Of a DNA stretch of 64,000 nt, positions 33,380 to 42,327 are shown piece by piece. How positions within the stretch are numbered: position 1 is the stretch's first letter; every line of letters starts with the position of its first letter. Below the pieces are notes generated by a model that had not been told where the DNA came from, searched no databases, and saw nothing but the letters and a program-made list of their open reading frames with translations. The translations under genes were made by a program, and so were the position numbers. Source of the stretch: Acidimicrobiales bacterium MED-G01 (lineage in GTDB: Bacteria > Actinomycetota > Acidimicrobiia > Acidimicrobiales > Poriferisodalaceae); assembly GCA_002457435.1 (NCBI GenBank), contig NTLA01000008.1, positions 16,730-80,729 of the forward strand, given 5' to 3'.

Positions 33380-35650
33380 TTAGACGCTTTGAAGTGCCTG
33401 CCACACTGCCTGCGGAGTGCAGGGCATATCTACGTGTTCCACACCCAAGTGGGCGACAGCATCACACACTGCGTTATGCACTGCGGGTGTGGAGCCGATA
33501 GTGCCGGACTCGCCAATGCCCTTAGCGCCCAGTGGATTTCTTGGGCTTGCGGTCTCGGTGTTGGAAACCTCGAAGCTAGGTAGTTCAGCAGCGGACGGCA
33601 TCAAATAATCCATGAGGCTTGCTGTTACGGGGTTGGCGTCCTCGTCATACTGGACGTGTTCCCACAACGCCTGAGCGATTCCTTGAGCGATACCGCCATG
33701 TTGTTGTCCATTGACCAACATGGGATTGAGAATGGTGCCACAGTCATCAACTGCTATGTGTCGCAACAAATCAACCTCCCCGGTCTCTCGGTCAATTTCT
33801 ACAACCGCAACATGCGAACCAAACGGGTATGTTGCGTCGCTGCCGTCAAAGTCGAGCTCGTGAGCAAGTCCACCTTCGATTTCTTGCTCAACCGCAGCGC
33901 TTGCTAGATCAGCCCAACTAATAGATTTTGCGGGAACTCCAGCGACTTGGAGGGCACCTTCGCCGACCACGATGTCCTCGGCGCTGGCTTCCAACAAACT
34001 GGCGGCAAGCTGCTTGCCTTTTTCAAGAACTACTTGCGAAGCTTCATAGATAGCTGAGCCGCCAGCTTGCAGAGAGCGAGACCCTAAAGTTCCGGCTCCT
34101 CTAGCGACCTCCTCGGTGTCGGCGTCGACGTGGTTGACTTCGTCCATTGGTATACCGAGGACGTCGTTGACGATCATTGAAAACGCGGTGTCATGACCCT
34201 GTCCATGCGAACTTGTTCCAACTTTGATGGTTGCCGAACCGTCATCATTAATTTCGCAGCTTCCGTATTCGACGTGCAGGCCGATCGGCGCAGTGACCTC
34301 GACATAAGAGGAGACTCCGATGCCGAGGAGCTTGGGATCGTCTGATTCTCGCCGCCGTGTTTGTTCGGCGCGTAGATCTGCGTATCCGGAGGCTTCAAGA
34401 ACTGCGTCCAAGGAGCGTTCATATTCTCCGGAGTCGTAGTTGGCGCCGACCAGGGTCGTCAGTGGGAAAGCGTCGGGTTGTAGGTAATTCTTTCGACGTA
34501 GCTCCGCCGGGTCCATGCCAATAGCGTTCGCTGCTTTGTCCAGAATTCTTTCAACCATTTGAGTTGCTTCTGGTCGACCAGCTCCGCGATAGGCACCGAT
34601 GAAAGTTGTGTTCGTTACTACTGACTGAGCGAAGAAATCTATAGCGGGGATGTTGTAGACAGCTTGACTAAGTTGCATCGTGAGCATGGGAAGAATCGCA
34701 CCGATAGCGGGGTAGGCGCCAGCATCTGCTACGACTCTCGCTTTTAGACCAACGATAGAGCCGTCGTTGTTGACTCCCAGTTCGGCGTTCATCACCATGG
34801 CCCGACCTTGCGCCATGGCCAACATGTTTTCGCCGCGTTGTTCAGTCCACTTGACTGGTGTGTCGAGTTCTTGGGCTGCTTTAGCGCAGAGTATGTGTTC
34901 GATATAAAGACCGGCCTTTGGGCCGAAACCGCCGCCAACCCATGGAGCGATTACTCGTAAATTCTCCGGCTCCAAACCAATGTTGGGGGCAAGACCATCG
35001 CGAAGTCCGTGAGCAGTCTGCGTTGAGGCGTAGAAGGTCATGGAGTCACCTTCAGGGATAGCAACGCACCCGTTTGGCTCCATCGGTACTCCTGCAAGAC
35101 GTTGCGTCACTATTCGTTGGCTCACCACAGCGTCGGCACCCTCGTTTACATCAGGGCCGTCGTACTCGTTGCCGATTGCGAAACAGACGTTGCTTTCGGC
35201 GCCTTCCCAAAGGATGTCAGCGCCGTCGCCAAGAGCTGCTTCAATGTCAGCATTAGCTGGAAGTGGGTCGTAATCAACGATGACCTGTTCTGCTGCGTCA
35301 ACGGCCGCCGAGTGACTTTCAGCCACTATCGCCGCGACTATGTCGCCGACGAAACGTACTCGACCAACCGCTAGCGGCGGCCGGTTCATGGACGGATCCA
35401 TGAACTCTGATTGGTTGGTAGCCTCCATGCTCAGGTTGTCTGAGGTGTAGACGGCTAATACGCCTGGCATGTTGACAGCTTCGCTCGTATCAACCTCGAG
35501 AAGTGAGGCATGAGCCATAGTCGAGCGAACAAAAACGATTTGAGCTGACTCTATGTCTAGGTCATCTACGTAATCGTTGGAGCCAGTTAGTAACCCTGGA
35601 TCTTCTTTTCGAGTAACTGCGTTGCCTAAAATCGACCCTTGTGCTGCCAT
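33380..35650 (-). CDS. xanthine dehydrogenase/CoxL-family molybdopterin-binding large subunit
   Basis: 756 residues. The N-terminal aldehyde-oxidase a/b hammerhead domain (KEDPGLLTGSNDYVDD) is followed by the Mo-cofactor domains with VGGGFGPK, the active-site loop GAYRGAGRPEA near residue 355 and the catalytic Glu in GAKGIGESG near residue 714. The AYRGAGR loop marks form II (not the AYxCSFR of true CO dehydrogenase). No FAD (CoxM-like) or 2Fe-2S (CoxS-like) subunit gene is adjacent. ATG 35650 is chosen for its GAGG site. Confidence 0.9.
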   Translation of the reverse strand: MAAQGSILGNAVTRKEDPGLLTGSNDYVDDLDIESAQIVFVRSTMAHASLLEVDTSEAVNMPGVLAVYTSDNLSMEATNQSEFMDPSMNRPPLAVGRVRFVGDIVAAIVAESHSAAVDAAEQVIVDYDPLPANADIEAALGDGADILWEGAESNVCFAIGNEYDGPDVNEGADAVVSQRIVTQRLAGVPMEPNGCVAIPEGDSMTFYASTQTAHGLRDGLAPNIGLEPENLRVIAPWVGGGFGPKAGLYIEHILCAKAAQELDTPVKWTEQRGENMLAMAQGRAMVMNAELGVNNDGSIVGLKARVVADAGAYPAIGAILPMLTMQLSQAVYNIPAIDFFAQSVVTNTTFIGAYRGAGRPEATQMVERILDKAANAIGMDPAELRRKNYLQPDAFPLTTLVGANYDSGEYERSLDAVLEASGYADLRAEQTRRRESDDPKLLGIGVSSYVEVTAPIGLHVEYGSCEINDDGSATIKVGTSSHGQGHDTAFSMIVNDVLGIPMDEVNHVDADTEEVARGAGTLGSRSLQAGGSAIYEASQVVLEKGKQLAASLLEASAEDIVVGEGALQVAGVPAKSISWADLASAAVEQEIEGGLAHELDFDGSDATYPFGSHVAVVEIDRETGEVDLLRHIAVDDCGTILNPMLVNGQQHGGIAQGIAQALWEHVQYDEDANPVTASLMDYLMPSAAELPSFEVSNTETASPRNPLGAKGIGESGTIGSTPAVHNAVCDAVAHLGVEHVDMPCTPQAVWQALQSV

Positions 35651-35761
35651 GATCATCCCTCATCTGACGTGCGTGCTTCGGAGCAGCAACGACACTACAC
35701 CGAGGTACCACACCAAGCGTCATCGAGGACATTTTTGCTGCGCCCAACGGGTTCTAAATGG

Positions 35762-36505
35762 TCAATCCTGACTTTCAAACCAAGTATTCAGGAGATCGGC
35801 TGAGCGAGTCGGATCTTCACACATCCACCAGTGGCCAAGCCCATCTAAGACAGCAACTTCCGCCTTACACCTCTCTGCAGCGCGGCGGTGAAGTTCTTCG
35901 CCGCCTGTATAGGCATCTTCTGTGGCGATTATGCATAAGCCAGGTCGCTGAGACGCTGCCGGAAGATCGTCACCTAAATTTCCTACAACTGGTTGAGCTG
36001 CGCTTCTGTAGAGCCCCAAAATCGCTTTGCCCATGTCGTCGTTGACCCAAGGAGCGACCTTCTCAGCTACCGACTCGCCCATCCCCAGTTGAGCGAAAAA
36101 GACCGCTCTCTCCGCATCAGAAAAGTCGGTCATCGATTTGACAGCAGCTTCCCCATCGGGGCTTTGCCAACTCTGGGCGGCGTCATGCCATACGTAGTCA
36201 TGATTGAAAATTCCGATTATGTCGGTGCACCATGACCGAATTAAGTCTGGGCGAGTCATAGCTAAACGTATGACGTGGCCTCCACCCCAGTCATGGCCAA
36301 CCAAATCGATAGGACCATCGAGATGCTCGAGTTCAAGTGCGAGCCATTCCAGGTATCCGTCGCTGGTGACATCAAAACCTTCAGGAAGCAAACTGCCGAA
36401 ACCGGGCGGGGAAAGAGCGATGACGTCATCTCGCCCAAGTTCAGTGCGAAGAGGACCCCAGATGGCCTCTGTTTCGGGGTTGCCGTGTACTAAAACGACT
36501 GTCAT
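35762..36505 (-). CDS. alpha/beta hydrolase with Asp nucleophile (epoxide hydrolase / dehalogenase type)
   Basis: 247 residues. HGNPETEAIW supplies the oxyanion hole and VGHDWGG carries an Asp at the nucleophile position, the pattern of epoxide hydrolases and haloalkane dehalogenases rather than serine esterases. DGLGHWWMCEDP near the C-terminus holds the catalytic His. AAGGAG is 5 nt before ATG 36505. Lies between ybaK-like and CoxL-like genes in a minus-strand run. Confidence 0.85.
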   Translation of the reverse strand: MTVVLVHGNPETEAIWGPLRTELGRDDVIALSPPGFGSLLPEGFDVTSDGYLEWLALELEHLDGPIDLVGHDWGGGHVIRLAMTRPDLIRSWCTDIIGIFNHDYVWHDAAQSWQSPDGEAAVKSMTDFSDAERAVFFAQLGMGESVAEKVAPWVNDDMGKAILGLYRSAAQPVVGNLGDDLPAASQRPGLCIIATEDAYTGGEELHRRAAERCKAEVAVLDGLGHWWMCEDPTRSADLLNTWFESQD

Positions 36506-36546
36506 AGGCACTCCTTTGTAGCGCGAGACATCGTAAACCGAACCTA

Positions 36547-37035
36547 TTACACAGGCGGCCGTTCTTTGGCTAGGTTCTCGATCACTTCGGATGAAGGCAA
36601 TGCAGCGAGGGTTTGAGGGGTCACATAAATCTTACGATCCCGTGATCCTCCACCCACGATGACTTTGGGGCAACTCAGCAGCCGACTGTCGATCCAAATA
36701 GGAAGCGATTCCGGTAAACCGAACGGAGTTACACCGCCAATGGTCATCCCGGTTATCGCCTCGGTTTCCTCGGGTGACGCGAACGACGCCTTTTTGACCT
36801 CAAGCTTCTTTCGGACGACTTTATTTACGTCAACCTGGGTGGTGGCCAAAACCACACAAAGGGCGTACAAGCGTGGTTCTGCCTTGCCGACGACCAGGAT
36901 CGCGTTGGCACTCTCGTCGAGTTGGTAGCCGTACTGTTCGCAGAATTGAGCGGTGTCGGCGAGTTCGGGTGCACATTCGATTATCTGATAATCGGCTGTT
37001 AGCCCTTTGAGTATTTCTATTACCTGGTCCGTCAC
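36547..37035 (-). CDS. YbaK/EbsC-family aminoacyl-tRNA deacylase
   Basis: 162 residues matching the YbaK/ProX editing fold: ANAILVVGKAEPRLYALCVVLATTQVDVNKVVRKKL contains the conserved Lys, followed by TGMTIGGVTPFGLP (substrate-pocket GXXXP loop) and VGGGSRDRKIYVTP. Expected to hydrolyse mischarged Cys- or Ala-tRNA(Pro) or a related species. Its ATG overlaps the oxoprolinase stop (ATGA), so it is translationally coupled to an unrelated catabolic gene. Confidence 0.88.
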   Translation of the reverse strand: MTDQVIEILKGLTADYQIIECAPELADTAQFCEQYGYQLDESANAILVVGKAEPRLYALCVVLATTQVDVNKVVRKKLEVKKASFASPEETEAITGMTIGGVTPFGLPESLPIWIDSRLLSCPKVIVGGGSRDRKIYVTPQTLAALPSSEVIENLAKERPPV

Positions 37036-40000
37036 GGATTCGTGGCGGTCTGGTTTTGACGACCTCGAACTACTTCGGTAGCCACGACATCAACGTCTCC
37101 CAGGCTTTGAGTTATCACGACTCCGTAGTCTCGCCGGGCAGCTTCGGTTGAAACTACTCCATCTTGTACATCTCGCAGAACCAATTCAGGGTCTCGGTGA
37201 AACGGATCTCCCCACCCGCCGCCGCCTGGGGTTTCGGCGATCATTTTGGCAGGACCAAGCTTGGTTACCCCGTACTTAGGTGGAATGAAGGCTGCGCCGT
37301 CGACCTCTTCATTGGCTGGGACTATCCATTCCAAGCCGACGCCGCCCGTTCCGCCTCCTTCTACGCCATGACCACTCGGAGTGTCGAGGCCTTCAGCTCG
37401 GAATGACCAAATAGCAGGTTCAAGAATGTCGGCCTCGTAGCGAACTCCTGTGCCCCCGCGCATTTCGCCGGGTCCGGCGTTATCGCAACGCTGTTCGTGG
37501 CAGATATATCGGACGGGGTAGTGCTGTTCGTGGAATTCTAGGTTGGGTATATCAAGACCGCCCAAGCTGATTAGGTGACCCATTTGAGCGAAGCCGTCTC
37601 GTTCGGCTGTAGCTCCCGGTGTCCCCATAGCGTGCCACTGGTACATCACCCACGTCGTTCCGTCATCTCTTTTACCGGCGACGTGCCCATGCATAGTTTT
37701 TGACCAACCTGCGCAAGCCCTCGCTGGGTCAGCGGCAGCTAAAGCCTGCCAGACCGCGATAACGATTTCGTGGGCCACATAGACCGTGTTCATCGTCATT
37801 GGTGCTGGTGGTAGCGCGTTCACGATTGACCCCTCGGGTGCTTTTATGGTCAAGCAGCGATAGGTCCCTTCATTTCTGGGAATGCTTGTATCAAAAAATG
37901 ATGAAATAGCTAGATACACCGAGGAATAGGTATTGGCGACCGAACTGTTCTTGAAGCCTTCGATTTGGGGGTCAGTCCCTGCGAAGTCAGCGATTATCTC
38001 GTCGCCGCTGACGGTCAGTTCTACTCTTACGGCAATGTCAACCTTTCGGAAGCAGTCGTTGTCGGTGTGGTCTTCTCCAAAGTAAACGCCGTCCGGTAGC
38101 TCCGTTATGGCTGTACGCATTCGTCTGTCAGCGTGGTCAAGAACACCATCCAAATAGGAAAGATACGCGTCGACTCCGAGTTCGCTGGCAAGAGCGATTA
38201 CCCGTTCGCCTCCAATTTGAGTGGAACCAAGCATCGCCAGAAGATCGCCGTCAAGTAATTCAGGCGTTCGGCAATTGATCAGCAATAATTCCCACAGGTC
38301 TTCGCGGACGCGACCTTCCTCTATAAGTCGCATAACGGGGAGACGGATTCCCTCTTGCCAAATTTCGGTGGCCTCAGGGTTGTATGTGCCTGCCAGGCCC
38401 CCTCCAATATCGGACTGGTGAGCCCTGTTGCAACAGAAACCTGCCAGCACAGGTGTATCCGAACCGACAAAAATTGGTCGAGCAATTACCCAATCCGGAA
38501 GGTGGTTGCCGCCAGCAACATAAGGGTCAGATAACAGGAATACATCTCCGACTTTCAGGTCATGACCGTATTTGGCGAGCAACGCCCGCACAGCGAAGCC
38601 CCCTCCGCCGGTGTGAATTGGGATGCCATCAGCGTTTGCGACCAGAGTTCCGTCAGGCGTCGTTATGAAACAACTGAAGTCATGGCTTTGACTGAAAATC
38701 GTGCTTCGAGCGGTTCGGGTCATAACCCAACCCATGTGGCGACTGATCTGATCAAGACGATTTTGCATCAGCGCCAACACCACCGGATCAAGTTCGCCGG
38801 AATGATGCTGCAATGAATCTTCGGTTTGTGCGACTTCGATAAAGAAGTCGCCGGAATCATCGACCCACAGACGATCACCGGGTCGCGCAACCACAGTAGT
38901 GGTCGCCTCCTCAATCAGTGATGGACCTTCGAGGCTGTCACCAGGAAGAAGCATCGAGCCATCGTGTATTGCCGTTTCAATCCACCCTTCCCCTGGAAAC
39001 CATACTGAACGCCGGTCAATGGGTTCGGGAACACCTTGGGACGGAGCGCCTGCTGCCATCTCAACCTCTCCAGTCGACCCGCGAGCCGTCAACCGCAGGG
39101 AAGAAAGCATGATTGTTCCGTCTTCCTGAGCGTGACCATACAGGCGCCGATATTCAGCTTCGAAAGCTGATCGGATGAGATGCGGGTCGAAGTCATGACC
39201 GTCGACCGGAACTCGTATGCTCCAAAGTTGCCCCGGGTGGTGAAGTTCAAGCTCATGGTTAAGAGCTACCTCACCCTCATCGAATCCCTCTGCAGCCATC
39301 ACGGCAAGGGCTCTCATTGTCAAAGCGTCGAATCCTTCAACCAGAGTGTCGACCGGCAGTTCGTCCAGGGGACCAAGCAAGAATCTTGTGAAGTCCTGCC
39401 TGACGTCGGCATGGAGCATTCCGATTGCGCAAAGGGCTCCCGCATCGCGAGGTACGTGAACTCGGGCGCATCCCAATCCTGCGGCGACGCTTGCCCCATG
39501 CATAGGCCCGGCGCCGCCAGCTGCGACGAGAGTAAACCTTCTTGGAGAGTGCCCTCGCTCAATTGAGATGTGTTCGACAGCACTCAAGAGATGTTGTTCG
39601 ACAAGTTCGATGATTCCCGCTGCAGCATCTTCGATGGACATCCCCAATTTTTGAGCGACATGGACGTCAATAGCTTCTCGGGCGGCGTCAAGATCTAGGT
39701 CCAGAGTCCCACCGGCTGACTTACCCGGCCGTAAACGACCAAGAACTAAATGAGCATCAGTGACTGTTGGAAGGGTTCCGCCGCCTCCATAACACGCTGG
39801 ACCCGGGTCGGCACCAGCGCCTTCAGGGCCAACGAATAGCAGTCCGGCATCATCGACCCCAGCGATGGTTCCGCCTCCCGCTCCAATGGTGTGTATATCG
39901 ATAGCAGGCGTGGAGACGTGGTAGCCAGCGATGTCAACGTCATCACGCGTCGCAACTTCACCGTTGGACATCAGGAGTACGTCACATGAAGTGCCTCCTA

Positions 40001-40940
40001 TCTCCATAGAGATGAGGTTCCCCTTGTTCTCTTCAGCGACGCCGGCTTGATCTACGGATCGGCGGTACAAATTGAGCGCACCCACCGCAGCAGCTGGACC
40101 GCTGAGCAAAAGGTTGACAGGTTTACTCGCCAACTGGTCAACCGAAGCTGCGCCGCCGTTGGACTGGACTAGCAAAATTGGTCGCGGGAGACCTTCAGCA
40201 ACCAATTCAGCGTCAAGAGAGCGAAGGTACTTAACGATTCGAGGTGACAGGGCGGCATTTACTACAGCCGTAGAAGTTCGCTCGTATTCACCCATGAGAG
40301 GTGAAACTTCAGCTGAACAGGTCACCCATTCTTTAGCCCATTTCTGACGGATGAGGTCAGCCAGCTGCTGTTCGTGGCGGTCATCCACAAAGCTGTTCAT
40401 TAAGGCAACCGCAATGACATCAACTTCTTGATCGTTGAAGTCGGCAAGAATGTCGTCGACCGACGACATGTCGAGCGGTTGATACTCGGTGCCGTCTGCA
40501 TCTATTCGACCTGGTACCGCGCGACGAAGATGACGAGGAACAAGAACCGGGGCATACGGTTCACGGTGATTCCACTGATCGGCACGCAAACCTCGTCGAA
40601 TTTCTATGCTGTCCCTGAAGCCCTCAGTAGCAACAAGTCCAACTCGGGCCCCTTTTCCCTCAAGCATCGTGTTCGTGGCGATTGTCGACCCGTGAACGAA
40701 AAGTGAACAATTGCTCAAGATCTCCGATTTCGGTAAGCCTAAATCGACTGAGATCCGCTGAACCGCAGCGAGCACACCTTCGCTTGGGTCCGAAGGGACA
40801 GAGGGAACTTTGGCAACCCAAGCATGACCGCTGGAATCGGCGAGGACGAGATCAGTAAAAGTCCCCCCTACATCGACTCCAATACGCCATGGAGGAACAG
40901 GCCTATTCATTGGCAACGAACTTGATTCAGACTGACTCAT
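37032..40940 (-). CDS. fused hydantoinase/5-oxoprolinase (HyuA-HyuB type)
   Basis: ATP-dependent opening of 5-oxoproline, hydantoin or a similar lactam. 1302 residues in one chain. The HyuA half (about 1-690) begins with GVDVGGTFTDLVL (actin-like phosphate site) and contains HGSTIATNTMLEG, SGPAAAVGA and MEIGGTSCD. The HyuB half (about 715-1290) starts near LDPVVLALMQNRLDQIS and includes NHLPDWV and the C-terminal GGGGWGDP. Bacterial systems are often split into two genes; here they are fused as in OPLAH. First gene of the run through ybaK, hydrolase and CoxL-like genes. Confidence 0.92.
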   Translation of the reverse strand: MSQSESSSLPMNRPVPPWRIGVDVGGTFTDLVLADSSGHAWVAKVPSVPSDPSEGVLAAVQRISVDLGLPKSEILSNCSLFVHGSTIATNTMLEGKGARVGLVATEGFRDSIEIRRGLRADQWNHREPYAPVLVPRHLRRAVPGRIDADGTEYQPLDMSSVDDILADFNDQEVDVIAVALMNSFVDDRHEQQLADLIRQKWAKEWVTCSAEVSPLMGEYERTSTAVVNAALSPRIVKYLRSLDAELVAEGLPRPILLVQSNGGAASVDQLASKPVNLLLSGPAAAVGALNLYRRSVDQAGVAEENKGNLISMEIGGTSCDVLLMSNGEVATRDDVDIAGYHVSTPAIDIHTIGAGGGTIAGVDDAGLLFVGPEGAGADPGPACYGGGGTLPTVTDAHLVLGRLRPGKSAGGTLDLDLDAAREAIDVHVAQKLGMSIEDAAAGIIELVEQHLLSAVEHISIERGHSPRRFTLVAAGGAGPMHGASVAAGLGCARVHVPRDAGALCAIGMLHADVRQDFTRFLLGPLDELPVDTLVEGFDALTMRALAVMAAEGFDEGEVALNHELELHHPGQLWSIRVPVDGHDFDPHLIRSAFEAEYRRLYGHAQEDGTIMLSSLRLTARGSTGEVEMAAGAPSQGVPEPIDRRSVWFPGEGWIETAIHDGSMLLPGDSLEGPSLIEEATTTVVARPGDRLWVDDSGDFFIEVAQTEDSLQHHSGELDPVVLALMQNRLDQISRHMGWVMTRTARSTIFSQSHDFSCFITTPDGTLVANADGIPIHTGGGGFAVRALLAKYGHDLKVGDVFLLSDPYVAGGNHLPDWVIARPIFVGSDTPVLAGFCCNRAHQSDIGGGLAGTYNPEATEIWQEGIRLPVMRLIEEGRVREDLWELLLINCRTPELLDGDLLAMLGSTQIGGERVIALASELGVDAYLSYLDGVLDHADRRMRTAITELPDGVYFGEDHTDNDCFRKVDIAVRVELTVSGDEIIADFAGTDPQIEGFKNSSVANTYSSVYLAISSFFDTSIPRNEGTYRCLTIKAPEGSIVNALPPAPMTMNTVYVAHEIVIAVWQALAAADPARACAGWSKTMHGHVAGKRDDGTTWVMYQWHAMGTPGATAERDGFAQMGHLISLGGLDIPNLEFHEQHYPVRYICHEQRCDNAGPGEMRGGTGVRYEADILEPAIWSFRAEGLDTPSGHGVEGGGTGGVGLEWIVPANEEVDGAAFIPPKYGVTKLGPAKMIAETPGGGGWGDPFHRDPELVLRDVQDGVVSTEAARRDYGVVITQSLGDVDVVATEVVRGRQNQTATNP

Positions 40941-40982
40941 AGGTATTGATCATCGCGCGCTTTGACCTGCGAGACTATAGAA

Positions 40983-42308
40983 ATGGGAAGCAACTACCCT
41001 GCAGCGACCTCTCGCTCCGCAGAACTACATGATCGTGGCAAGTCTGTGATACCCGACGGAGTGTCCAGATCAACAGTAATAATCCGGCCCCATCCGATCT
41101 ATGTCGATCACGCGCAAGGGGCCTGGGTCACCGATGTTGACGGCAATCGCTATTTAGATTGCAACAACAATTTCACTTCGATAATTCTGGGACATGCAGA
41201 TCCTAAAATTGAATCTGCCGTCCGCAAGCAGCTGGCCAGTGGAACGGCTTTTTCAATGGCGACGGAGTCCGAAATTCAGCTAGCGGAGCTGCTGTGTGAT
41301 CGAGTAGCCAGTTGTGAACAAATCAGATTTTGTAACTCTGGCACTGAAGCTGTGATGGGTGCAATTAAAGCAGCAAGAGCTTTTACTGAGCGCCCCGCCA
41401 TTATCAAAGTGGAAGGCAGCTACCACGGAACCTACGACCATGCAGAAGCCAGCCTTGGATCAGATCCTTCCAATTGGGGTTTACCGAATCGTCCGATGAC
41501 AATTCCCTACGCTTCAGGTGCACCCGGCTCCTTGACCGATGAAGTAGTGATTGTCCAGTTCAACGACACAAAAGGAATGAGCGAAGCAATACAACGAGTT
41601 GGACCTCGACTCGCTGCGGTGTTACTAGATCCGATGCCTTCGCGGGTTGGGATGCCCACCCTCGACCCACTGTTCGTGGAGGCAATAAGAAATGAAACAC
41701 GAGCGGTTGGCGCGTTGCTGATACTTGATGAAGTGATCTCACTTCGGCTGGGACCCGGCGGCGCGCAGGCAATCCACAACATAGATCCAGATCTCACAGC
41801 GATGGCCAAGATCATTGGCGGAGGTTTCCCGGTAGGAGCAATAGGGGGCAAGTCCCAAGTGATGGATGTTTTTGCCGCCGTCCACGGAAATCGAGCTGCT
41901 GTCCCTTCGGGAGGCACCTATACAGCCAACCCGATCACCATGACCGCCGGATTCGCATGTATGAGCCAACTCGACCAATCCAGTTTTGATCGTTTAGCGG
42001 ACATAGGGATGCAGATTCGCGGAGGACTAACAGATCTCTTCGCCACCCTTTCGCTTGGTTGGCACGTAACAGGCGCTGGCTCGCTGTTTCGGATTCACCC
42101 TCACCAACGACTGATCAACAGTTACCGAGACGCACACTTAGATAGTGATGAGACAGCACTCATGGAGTTGCTGCAACGCCGGTTGCTTGAGCATGAGGTC
42201 TACTTCAGTTCATACGGAATGGGATGCATGAATCTGGCAACTTCAGATAGCGATATCGAACATTTCCACAAGGCCATGAACAAAGCGCTTACAGCCATCA
42301 GTAGTTGA
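40983..42308 (+). CDS. class III aminotransferase, glutamate-1-semialdehyde aminomutase-like
   Basis: PLP fold-type I enzyme of 441 residues. NSGTEAVMGAIKAAR, the GSYHGTYDH loop, ILDEVIS, and the PLP lysine in AMAKIIGGGFPVGA are visible; the pattern resembles GSA-aminomutase-like proteins used in secondary catabolism rather than HemL itself. ATG 40983 has a GAGACT hexamer 6 nt upstream, near the leaderless consensus; a TTG at 40962 is an alternative. Divergent from oxoprolinase and followed 19 nt later by an amidase. Confidence 0.85.
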   Translation: MGSNYPAATSRSAELHDRGKSVIPDGVSRSTVIIRPHPIYVDHAQGAWVTDVDGNRYLDCNNNFTSIILGHADPKIESAVRKQLASGTAFSMATESEIQLAELLCDRVASCEQIRFCNSGTEAVMGAIKAARAFTERPAIIKVEGSYHGTYDHAEASLGSDPSNWGLPNRPMTIPYASGAPGSLTDEVVIVQFNDTKGMSEAIQRVGPRLAAVLLDPMPSRVGMPTLDPLFVEAIRNETRAVGALLILDEVISLRLGPGGAQAIHNIDPDLTAMAKIIGGGFPVGAIGGKSQVMDVFAAVHGNRAAVPSGGTYTANPITMTAGFACMSQLDQSSFDRLADIGMQIRGGLTDLFATLSLGWHVTGAGSLFRIHPHQRLINSYRDAHLDSDETALMELLQRRLLEHEVYFSSYGMGCMNLATSDSDIEHFHKAMNKALTAISS

Positions 42309-42315
42309 CAACAAC

Positions 42316-42321
42316 TACGGT
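42316..42321 (+). promoter_or_regulatory. -10 element (leaderless) for the amidase at 42328
   Basis: TACGGT with a 6-nt spacer to ATG 42328, just after the aminotransferase stop, implying its own leaderless transcript despite the tight spacing. Confidence 0.5.
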
Positions 42322-42327
42322 CTGTCT

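Noticed and set aside
33380..35650. True carbon monoxide dehydrogenase
   Set aside because: The active-site loop is AYRGAGR (form II) rather than AYxCSFR, and CoxM/CoxS genes are absent.
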